Shown: positions 50,401 through 62,400 of the stretch, in pieces
Position numbering within the stretch: position 1 is the stretch's first letter
How the letters are laid out: the number at the start of each line of letters is the position of its first letter
Source: Himantopus leucocephalus
Lineage: Eukaryota; Chordata; Aves; Charadriiformes; Recurvirostridae
NCBI GenBank assembly: GCA_003993805.1
Contig: RSEF01000004.1
Coordinates: forward strand, 68,969,076-69,033,075
DNA length: 64,000 nucleotides
Reading direction: 5' to 3'
Position numbers and translations under genes: made by a program
Notes under the pieces: model-generated
What the model saw: the letters and a program-made list of their open reading frames with translations, nothing else
Databases searched by the model: none
Told to the model about the DNA's origin: nothing

Positions 50401-53400
50401 GTGGATACAGATACACTAAGATTTGGATTAAAACAGCCGGAGAATCTTCCTCCTCATTATGTCTTCATGTTCAAACTGGATGACTTGCTGAAAGATGTGC
50501 TTCAGTAAAATGAACGAGAAGAGAGGGACAGTGCTAGCATCTATAGTACTGGTGCAGTCACTGAGGATTTAGTGCTACTGTATGGCTTCACTGTACAGAG
50601 GAACATTTTTGGCTAGGAAATGTTTTGCATCGTTGAGTTTGCCCTCAAACAAATTTTTAAAAGTAATAAAACATTTTGTAAGCTGTTGTTCTTACTTCTT
50701 CCTTTTCATTCCCTTCCATTAGGTTATGAAAGCGGAAGTGCTTCTAGCGTGTGTGAACCCTGCAAGGGCAGTAAAAGCAGACACTCTGAAGAGGTTGTTC
50801 ATGCAAAGGTGTTCAGCAAAAGGAATCGGGAACAATTGGAAAAAATAATTAAATACAGTAGATCTACAGAAATGTCTTCAGGTATTCTTTTCTGACTGTC
50901 AGTAATAATTTTGTGAACTTCTCTGACTAAAGGACCTTCATACTTAGTTGCCAGTGTATTATTTAAAAGCAGTATACTACGACAAGAAGACAATACTGTA
51001 TATTTAGCATGTGGATTTTGCTTTTTAATTTTTAAGAATGCTGTAAACATAAAAGTCTGTAAAAAGTTGGGTATTGATTGCTTTTGGGTGTTTTCTGTAG
51101 ATTAGGTATTGATTAAAATACTTTAGAAACAAACCTGTTACTGTAAAACAAACAAAACCTACCCAACCACAAACGTCACCTATTTGGTGATGATTTTATG
51201 GGAAGCAACTGCACAACAGATGAAACTTTGTTTAGCTTTTAAACTACCTTCTGTACTGCATACATGTTTTCTTTCTATTCATGCTTAAAGAAGCTCTATC
51301 AAATACCATTCAAATTCAGTCTTATAACATCACATAAACCCTTACATTTTTGCCATCTGCACTGCTTTTTCTTGCGTCTAGATCATAAAAATATTCTGTC
51401 TTTTTAGGTTCTGCCAGTACCTTTGTTTTGTTTGAAAGATGCAGAAATTTTAGTCATTGTAGCACGATGTACAGCTTTGTCAATGTAGCTGTGTCCACAC
51501 TAAGAGCTGTTTATTGGTAGACGTAATAAACTTTTACCAGTCAAGTTCTCACAATAAGCAGCTTTGATGTGGTTTGGATGACTAAGCAGTTTTCCTCCTG
51601 CTGTTTTGTATAGACCCTGTCTTTATTTCTGGTGCGCATTTTTGTGTTTATCACTGTCTATCCCCACTTTCCTACAGCGCATGCTAGGAGAATTCTGCAG
51701 CAGTCTAACAGAAATGCATGCATTGAAGTGCCAGGTAATGCATTCACTGCTTAGCTTCAACAATGTCCTATTACTTTTTTTTTTCTCTTAGCTTTGGTCT
51801 TATAACTCAGACTGTTTAGCAGATGTTCAAAAACACTACTATTGCAGCACCTTCTCTCTAAACAAGGCAAGAGAAGTTACTTGTAATTTGCATGAAATGC
51901 AATGATACACACTACTTTGAATTATGATTGTGGAGAATGTGTTTATCATGTTCCTTGTTAGCCACAATTACAAGTGGAAAAATACGCAGGTAGATACTAC
52001 AACAAAAAACTAATTTCAGTAGGCATTTTTAGTATGTTTAAAGGCTACTATTATATTTTATTAATGGGGGAGGGAAACGGTTTTTAGTGATTTATTTAAG
52101 GTTCAAAAAGCTTGCCTCTATGCTTAAAAATACTGGTAAACTATTTGCAGATAATCAAATTGCACAGTAACATTGGCTGTATTGCTAATAACTTTATTAA
52201 CTTGAATACTAACAAATACGCATCTGTTAAACTAAGCTGAGTTTTCCAAATTTAACTTTTTTCCATTCAACACTTGCCAAAATATGTATGTAATAACTGT
52301 TGTGATGCAAGGATAATCCTAAATTTTCAAAGGAATGGGAGACTTATTAGGGAACACATTGTCTTCTCATACATATGTAATAGGGCTTAAGGGTAAGAGG
52401 TTTTATGTGAGTCTCAGAAATGATATTAGACACGTATGAGAATGTAGTGTTTATGCTTGTGTGGGAGGTGTGGGAAGCAGTGGCTTTCCTGAATTCAGTC
52501 TAGAGCTTTCTTAATGTTGCTTGTGTTGCAAAAGTGTGGACTACTTGTATTAGATAAACTTGAGACCTTTGGCTTTCTCGTTTGAAATACCTTAAAACTC
52601 CATTTTCAGTGTTGAATACCTATTCTGGAAGCAACATTGTGTGTGCAATATTCTCTTGAATAAATAATACTTTCTAAAGTTATTTTTCAGAATTGTAAAT
52701 AAAATTATTTCTTTGAATGCTTTATATTTTATTTCATCTATGAAGGATTGCATAAACTCAGAATGTTTAAATCTTTGTTGCCCTTCAGGAAATGAGTAAG
52801 CTTTAAGAAAGCAGCTGTATAATGGCATCTACAATGGTTGAGAGATAATTTGTGTACCTGTAACTTGCATACCGAATAGGCGGTTTTCTTTCAGCTGGAT
52901 GCATGTCAAGGACTTAACAAATTCCTTTTTTTCTACAGAAACTGGTAGTGATCTTTCTATGTTTGAAGCTTTGCGAGACACAATTTATTCTGAAGTGGCA
53001 ACACTTATTTCTCAAAATGAGTCTCGTCCCCACTTTCTTATTGAACTTTTCCATGAGCTTCAGCTGCTAAATACAGATTACCTGAGGCAAAGGGCGCTAT
53101 ATGCTTTGCAGGTACGCACAAAATTTTTGATCTTGTGTGTGAATCAAATACATCTTGGATCCTTTTTTACAGTATAGATTTATTTTCTTTTCCAGGATAT
53201 AGTGACCAGACATTTATCTGAGAACAGCGAAAAAGGGAAGTGCACAAAATCACTGAATTCTGCAACATGGATGGCGTCAAATTCTGAACTCACTCCCAGT
53301 GAAAGCCTTGCTTCTACAGATGATGTAAGTTTTCAATTCCAGAAGTTAGTTTACTGTCGACTTTTCCTGTCTTTTCAATTTACATGCCTCTGTACTGACA

Positions 53401-56400
53401 TATTTGTGCTAGTGGTTGAATTTTTCTGAAACTCGTATCAACTTACACAGACTTCAGAATTCTAAACAAAGAAATGCAAGAGAATACTAATGCACAAGTG
53501 ATTAAACGATAGTATTCTTGATGCTGTAAATGAGTGATGTGTCAGGGAGGAATAGAACATGGAGAGAGATGCAGATTGGAAACTGATAGTCAAAAAGAGC
53601 CAAAATCCTCTTGTGAGTAAGGTCAGAGCAAGTACTGATCACAGGATTCCCAAGGAATGTTTACTTTTTTTGTATTTAAGAAATCACTGATGCCTCTGTA
53701 CAGTTTCTTACGTATTTTATAGTTGAAGTATTTGAAACAAACATGGTAGAATCACCTGATGGATTTATATCCTGAAAGTAAGGTTGTTCCCCAGTCAAAC
53801 AGCCTGGTGACGGGTCTTGATACCACAGCTGCCTTGTTGACACATCTGTGAGGGGATGGTGCATTGCTGCTTTATATTCAGTTCTTTGGTGTTTTTTAGG
53901 ACGCTTTTGGCAAGCACTTTTCTACAGAAGCATGTCAAGATTGTGAACAAAATGATGCGGACAATGGGAGTACTATGTCTACATCTTCAAATTTTGAACC
54001 CTTTGCCACTGATGACCTTGGTAAGAATGATGTGCTTTACAGTGTTAGTCCCTCCCTCCTAAAAAATGCCTGTAATTGTCTCCTCTTAAATAGTATACTG
54101 TTCTTTGATTTTTAGTGTGTAACCACATTTTGTAAAACAACACTTAGAGAAATGAGGCACTTGTGAAACACTTTGAGTTGATCAAAGTGTGTAATAAAAT
54201 ATAACTCAACTATGCTTATATGTACATTTCAAAACTTGTGGCTTTGAATTAATTTTTATCACTGTTTAATTGTCTGTCAATTGCAAACTTTTTATTTAGA
54301 TTAAAAGGTGTTTTTATTCTAAATATAGGCAACACAGTGATTCACTTAGATCAAGCTTTGGCTAGGATGAGGGAATATGAGCGTATGAAAATTGAAGCTG
54401 AAAGTACCCTTGACTCTGAGGGCTGCTCTAGTAATTTTCAGGGTGCTTCTGCTGCTAAATTAGAAGGTATGCACATATATACATATTTTGCTTAGTTTTA
54501 GAAAATAATTATTCTAAATATCAGGAATCATTTAATTGGATGACTTGCTTTCCTCTTCATTTATATTGAAAACTTAGCAACATTTCAAAGGATCTTTACA
54601 TGCTTAAGTAAATGTGACTTATTTTTACAAAAAGGAAAATATGTGTTTTTGAAATTGGTATTTCTTTAATAGTAATGTTGAATGACTTAGATGTGCATTT
54701 CTTTTAACAAGGTCCAAGTACCAGTGAATGTCTTCCTGTGCCACAGTCAAGTGAAGTTTCTGCTGTTCCATGTCCTCGTATAGATACTCAGCAGCTTGAC
54801 CGGCAGATTAAAGCAATTATGAAAGAGGTCATTCCTTTTCTGAAGGTAAGAACTTTTTTCAATGATGTGTGAATTAAGAGAGTAGGAAAAGGACCTGCAT
54901 AATTACATAGAAAGAACATGATTTAAAATGGGTAACTTGCATCTTAGCATCAGCTGCCAATAGGTGTTAAGTTGCAGATCTTGCTAAGGACAAAGTAACG
55001 ATTAAATACTCCAACAGAAAGATTCTGTGGAGTTTTTAATAGGAGAAATAAATGGTAAGGTTTCTGGATTGCATACGGCTGGTGGACTTGACATCAAGAA
55101 GAATAGAAATGTCTTTGTTTGGAGCTGACCAAGTCAAATACAAATGTTTGAGAATGTACTTCTGAAATATTTGCTGCCTTTTAGCAAAGAGAACTAGGAT
55201 AATTTTAATTAAAACTGTTACATACGATGTAACTTGAGATATTTTTGAAGAACAGCTCTGTGAGCTTAAGCATTATTTTCTCCTGTTTACAAATATCTTT
55301 AAAGTTGTTGAGAGCTTGTAAACTTCTGTGAATACAGAGGAGAAATGTACTACTTAAAAGGAGAAATAATCACAGTTCATTCTTTGCACGGTTAAAGAGC
55401 AGAGAAGATTGAGTTGTAAGATGCTTAAGTAATCTCCCTGTTCCCTTTTATAGAATGTGCAGTATATTAGCTTAGGTTTGTTTAATAAGGTACTTTGTTG
55501 ATATTAGTTTTCAAAACTGTGTATATTGTTGACACGCAACAGTCTCAGTGCCTGAAGACTTCTGTTTTGTTTGCAATGTTAAAGAAGCTTACAACAGTAG
55601 ATATCTTAACATAAACTTTAATGCTCTTGAGTACCCAGCCACAATATATGAAGATTCTTAGTTTGTCCAAACGTTAAAAGATGGCATGTACTGATGGATT
55701 GGAAAAGTGAGATAAAGCTTTTTGTGTCATGGCCAATCAGTCATTAATGAAGTATGGTATTTGCTGTAACTGTGTTCCAGTTAGTTTGTTTTGCAAGATG
55801 GGTTAGAACCTGTTCATGGAGTGCTGTTCCTTCAGTGGACAGATGATTTTTTTTTTTTATAAATGAATTTCAGTATTTGAGTTGATGGCTAATTTTTTAA
55901 TTTTTTTTAAAGTGGTAACTAAGCTCATTCTGTGATACTTGTTTAGGAACACATGGATGAAGTATGCTCTTCTCAATTACTGACATCAGTAAGACGTATG
56001 GTCTTGACTCTCACACAACAAAACGATGAAAGTAAAGAATTTGTGAAGTTCTTTCATAAGCAGCTTGGCAGTATACTTCAGGTTAGTAGTTTTTCAGTGT
56101 TGTTTTGCAGCACTATTGCAACTTGGATAATGAGCAACAGATAAACCACCTTCCCTGAAGTTATATTTCACAACTTCAATAGCATAGCTGCTGTTCTCCT
56201 TCACCTCTCATACAGCAATGAGGCATTACCTTGCTTCCTAAAATTAAAGCTTTACCATGCACAGAACTTCTTTTCTGTCACTGCCAGGTAGCGAGAGCTG
56301 TATTTCCTGCCTGTGGCTGTCTTCAAGAAGAGCTCTGGTGATGCTCTTCATGGACATTTTGTGTAAATTCATAAAAATCAATAGGCTGCTCTTCTTGGTG

Positions 56401-59400
56401 ATTTTTTTTTTCTACAAGTATAGCGTTTAAATCAGTAACTTGGTAAGTTCTGTGTTACGTGACTAGAGATTCTACTTAAAATCTGTTTAAGATGCTAAAC
56501 CATGTTTTTTAAAACGTATGAGCTATTATATGCCTAACTAATTTTGAGTTATTAGGAATATGACATACACTTAGTCTTCAAAATTTGAAAGCCTGTTTCA
56601 AAAACTGAAGAATTATTTCTCTTCACAGGATTCACTGGCGAAATTTGCTGGTAGAAAATTAAAAGATTGTGGGGAGGATCTTCTTGTGGAGATCTCTGAA
56701 GTGTTATTTAATGAATTAGCCTTTTTTAAACTCATGCAAGACTTGGACAACAACAGTATTTCTGTAAAGCAGAGATGTAAAAGAAAAATAGAAACTACTG
56801 AAGTGATACAGTCTTATGCTAAAGAGGTTTGTGTTATTATATTTTTTGAAAAATACAGCTTTTCTGAGTTTTCTAAATATCTGTATTTCCTAAACTACTT
56901 TGATTACCTTAGTTCATATGTTGTATATATGTTTTTTTACAAATTAGGGCTGTGTAGTCACAGTATTGCTTGTGTAGAAGCATGAACTAGTTTTCCTCAG
57001 TAAGGGAGATGTCCCGTATTATAGATGAGTGTCTGTTACAGATACCTAATTGCATAGACTCTTGTTGGTAATTCAGAGGAAATGTGTTTTAATGGTTATA
57101 TGTACGTATAGGAAGGAGTAGTCAAGTGTTGACATAGTATTAACGTCTGGGGCCTTTGAGTAGTTGTTGTGGTTTAATCCCAGTAGGCAGCTAAGCACCA
57201 CACAGCCACTTGCTCACTCCCTGACAGGGGGGTGGGAGAGAGACTTGGAAGAGTAAAAGTGAGAAAACCCGTGAGTTGAGGTGAAGACAGTTTAACAGGT
57301 AGACCAAAAGCCACGCAGGCAAGTGAAGCAAAACAAGAAATGAACTCACTATTTCCCATCGGCAGGGAGATGTTCAGCCATCTCCAGGAAAGCAGGGCTC
57401 CATCGTGCATAACAGTTACTTGGGAAGACAAACGCTGTCACTCTGAGTGTTCCCCCCTTCTTCCTCTGTCAGCTTTATATACCGAGATATTCCATGTGGC
57501 ATGGAATATCCCTTTGGTCAGTTGGGGTGAGCTGTCCCAGCTGTGTCTCCGCCCAACTTCTCGTGCCCCTCCAGCCTATCCGCTGGTGGGGCGGTGTGAG
57601 GAGCAGAAGAAGGCTTGATGCTGTGTAAGCACTGCTCAGCAGCAACTAAACATCCCTGTGTTATCAACGCTGTTTTCAGCACAGGTCCAAAACATAGCCT
57701 CATACCAGTTAGTATGAAGAAAATTAACTCTATCTGAGCTAAATATTTTGACGTAGGGGAGTCCCAGTTCCTCATCTCTCCAATTATGCCTACAGCTTTC
57801 TTTGCAGTAGCTTAGTCAGGCACCATCTTTACCTAACCTGAATAAGTCCTATGAAGTCGTCTAATAGTTGGCTCATTGGTATATGTAGAAAGTATCACTT
57901 TCTAGACTTGAAGTGTAAAATATATATAAACTTTTCAGAAATATTTAAGACTGTAGTACGTATTCTGCTCTAACAAAGCAAGTTTTGGTTGGTTTTCGCA
58001 CTATTTATATTATTAAAGATGTTGCGTCACCATTTTTAAGTTTAGTATTGCAGTTTTTAGGAACATAGCTTTTTTTAGTTACATGAATTGTTTACAAAAT
58101 AAACACTGAAACAGATCATGTTTATATACTTAAATTGGTCAGGTATGGATCTCAGTGTTTTTTCTTGCATAGTGTTGTTATGACTTCAGTGTCCTTTCAG
58201 CATTCTTTTAGAAGCACAAATACCAAAGCAAACATCTCACTTAAAAGTATCAATGGAAGATATTTTGTGAATCTGTCATATAGTCCTACAAGTAGGTTTA
58301 AGCATATCATCAGCTACATTTCAAGATGGTTCAGTTTAGATATACCAGTACTGTGGCTAGCATGCGAGAGAGACTGCAGAGTGCCTTGTAAAGAGGCCAG
58401 AGAAACACTCAAAATCCAGAAGGATTTGGACATGACTTCCTATTTTATCTGAAGTTGCTCATTGGGTCTTTGTTACATAAAGGATTGGTTTGTACGCTGC
58501 TGTGAGAACGCATGGACCCAACTTATATCTGTCATTTCTTCTCCTCTCATGGAGGACAGAGAATTAGGGTTAAGGTCAAGGTTTGCCTTGTTGCTGTGGC
58601 AGCAGTTCAGGTTCAGCAGAGCCAGAGGTGAGCCAGAACTGGTAGGTCCTGCTCACTTTGGACAGACCCACACAATTATCTCTATATGGTCTTTTCACAG
58701 CTTTTGGGTCTGGGATCCTGATGCAGATACATCTGATCTTGCTTGATTTTGTGGCTGTCTTGAGTGCAGTGAGCTGACTGGTTTTAGATTCCACAATGAA
58801 AAACACAGCTCTGTCTTGACCGGAGCTGGTATATCTAATTCTATATGTTAAATGTGATTTAACCGCAGACTGGAGAATTATCCTATGTAAACATAATTGT
58901 TTAAATAAAAAGGGCTAGCACAGTTTTTTGTAATACTTTGCAACTCTAAAATGTTGAAGACATCTGTGTAAACACCTCTCATAGTATAGAAGTCCCTGTG
59001 GCTTACTGCTGTTTTGAGATAGCAGTTCTCGGTAAGATGGGCATTGCAGCCAGGCTTTCATGAAGCCTTAGTTTGGTTCAGTATTTCAAAGTTATTTCAG
59101 TTTAGAATTGAAGACAGTTTGTGTTTCTTCTAGGCAAAAAAAGGTCTCCAGGTGGATGTTTGTTCATCTGCTGAAGATGTCGATGAGGACAAAGTATGTT
59201 TATGCTTCTCAACTGCCTTTATTCCTCAGATAATTTCACAGATCACTTAATCTTACTGTTTTCTGTTGTATAAATCCAGTATCCGTAAGCAGCCCTTTCC
59301 TGAGTGTTCATAGATTTATTAAACATCATGGGTTTTATCTCCTTTCTGTTCTTTTCAGTGATTTACTTTATCAAAGTAACAAAGTAAATCATCATTTCCC

Positions 59401-62400
59401 TTTTTTAATTTGAGTTGATGGTTTGGTAAAGGACTACCAAAAAATCTGCCTTCATCCAAGAAGTCTTTGTTATTATATGCATTCAGTAAACACGACTTGG
59501 ATACCAGTTTCTTGGTTGGTCTTGCTTTTATTCCTGTTTCTGCTGCAGAGTCATTACCAGTGTAAAGACTGTTTGATGCATTTCTTATAAAACATTATCT
59601 TGTTACCTTTCAAGAAGTGCACTCAGATCAACAAAAATAGTATTAAAGATGCTTTTCTATTTATTGTTGGTGACCTTTATGTAGACTGAGCTTTGCTTTA
59701 GGACTAACAATTTGAAAGTCTAAAAAGAGCAAAGGTTATGTTGAATGCTGCGCAACTGAAATGGAATAATTTGTGATACTTGCTGAGCAGCTTTAGGGTA
59801 GGATCTTGTTTTTCCTTTCAGTATTCATTTTCTGTATTTTAAAGGAAAAAAGAGAAGACCTGTTCTGAAAGTGTTTACTGTGGGATTTGGTCTGGGGCTG
59901 TTGCCTGTATTCTCAGCTCAGAGCATTGAGAATGTAGTCATTCCTCAAAGAATTAAATAGCAAGGCCAGTAAATAGAGATGGTATTTAATTATTTTTAGC
60001 AATTAACATTTTCTTTTTTAATGATATGGAATAAGTTGTTTTACTTTTCGTCTTCAGGAGAAGGCAGATGTTCTGAGTTGGGACAAATGGTACTTTAGGT
60101 CTTCAGGGTCAGTCTGTGTGTGCTCCGAGTATTAAATGTCAGGGCCTAAAATGTCTCCCTTTTCTCTTTAAGTTTGTTCTGAAAATCATTAAGAAATAAT
60201 TGTGTTTGGGGAGAGGGGTTGTATATGAAGTGTTGTATTTTCTGCCGGAATGTTCAGCTTTTTCCAACCCAGGGAAAGATACAGGTAATGTACCAAGTAG
60301 AATGTTGAATGTTTTCCTAAATGGGCATAGGCATACATATAGGCATGTATGGGCACAGAGACAGTGCTTTCTTCTAGGGCTTAGAGCTTCTGTCACACTG
60401 CTTTGGAGGTGAAAGTGGGAATCTGTATATCACTTCTTATGGTTGCTGTAGTGTAGGAGAGTCCTTTCAAAATTTGGAGCCAAACTCAGGGCTTTACTTG
60501 GGGTTTGTATGGACTGAGCAGAATTTTCTCACTCAAGCTGTTTAGCAAATCATTCAGTCAAGAAACTGCTGAGTAGCTATTTCGGAAGAAAGGAGAAGCA
60601 GCAGTTAGGAATATTCCTAATTTTTACTAGGGGTAATTCAGGAGAGGCAGGGAAGTCACTAGAAGGTAGTAATGCAAGTGTGTCTGTCTTCCTTGTGATA
60701 GTGATAAATCTAATTTAAATAAATCGTGTTTTAAGCTAACATGCTGATCAGTGTGAACCTTTTCAGATAATGAAACATTCAGTTGTGATTCCTGTGATAG
60801 CTATGTCTGAACAGTACATGATTTCTTATAGTAGATCCTGATGCTCTGTTTCAGGAGTAGCTTTGCAATATTTATTTCAAGCCCTTAAGGACTTTTTAAA
60901 CATTAGTTTTTAGTCTGTAGATTTTTGATTTTGAGAAACAAAGGTGACTTCTTGATGCAGAAACCATAACTTAGTCTTTAGATAAACAAACATGAAATTG
61001 CAAAGTATGCCTTGTTTCCCTAGGACAAGGATGAGACTGAAACTGTTAAACCAGTACAGGACTCAGAAATGTATGATGGTAATGGAGTTCCTGAAAGTAT
61101 TAGGTCTGATGCATCTGATCAAGAGGAAGATGAGGAAAGTGAAAGTGGTCCAGTGGCAATAAGTAAGTGATTTTTATAGCTCATTATTCAATATTTTAAC
61201 TGTAGTTTTGACCAACAGGATTTGCGTGAAGTACTGCGGTGTAACACCTGCCCTCACAGATTTTCTAGTCAGGTCTTTTCCAGTGAAAGTTTTCCAGTAC
61301 TCTATTTACTAGTATGGTGTCACCATTCCAATTAGAGGAGCTTTTGTTCTTTGTAATCAGTAGATCTGTAGGAACACATGTTGGAATCAGATTAATTAAG
61401 TTACATATCCCGTCTCAGCTAAACTTAGTTTCTCAACCTTTAACCTGAAGGATGTGAAAGCTGCTGAATTTTTTTTTTTTGCAGTTTTGCATTTAAATGA
61501 TGATTTTTGAACATGCTTCTCTTTAAGCTTGCATATTTTTAATAATTTGTTTGGTCCTGTTTGTTGTCTTACACCAGCTACTCATGGCTTGGTTTCTCTT
61601 TTATTTACATTCTTCCCACCAACTTGTTTAGTAACTTAAATATTTCATACCAACACAGTGGTGTTTGTTGGTAATACAGCTTACGTGGAGCATATGGATC
61701 TTTTAAAGTAAGTCATCACTGTATCTTAATTTCAAAGAATGTTTTGAAGTATGAGTTATAACTGATCGTTGCAGTAAATTCCCAAAAGCCATTTGGATTT
61801 TGCAGCCTGAGTCTTACTCTGTCGGGCTCTGTCAATATGTAAATACAATATGAAGATGGTTTTACACTGATTTGCTTTCAGGTTTATCAAAAGCAGAAAC
61901 CCAAGCTCTGACTAACTATGGTAGTGGAGAAGATGAGAACGAAGAGGAAGAAATAGAATTTGAGGAAGGACCTGTTGATGTGCAGACATCACTACAAGCC
62001 AGCAGTGAAACAACAACTGAAAATGAACAGGTACACCAAAGCTGTAAACACGGAACAAACCTAAGCCAGCGTGTAGCTTTTCAGACAAATATCTGTATAA
62101 ACATTTCAGTTTTTCTTGTTGCACTGTTTTCATACTAATGAAAGTAGAAGAATGATACAAGAAATCACATGAAAGCCATAGCTGCTATATACAAAATATC
62201 TACTGCTCATTCCCCACCTAAATTTATTATTGGTATGGCTGATGCTAAAATGGATGGATGGATGCACACAAAACTACTGTTTAAATCTGCTAATCGGAGA
62301 AGGAGAATGTTAAGCTGCAGTAGAAAAGATAAACTGTCAAAAAAGCATCAAGTTTTATACTGTTAACCGTTTCTTCCTCTGTGTTTGCTGCCATCAAGTT

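Noticed and set aside
57174..57775. Open frames of 85-92 codons on both strands
   Set aside because: They lie within the solo LTR and are not genes.
58135..58806. Open frames of 76-105 codons in intron 31
   Set aside because: Frame continuity goes directly from exon 31 to exon 32; these have no PCM1-like sequence.
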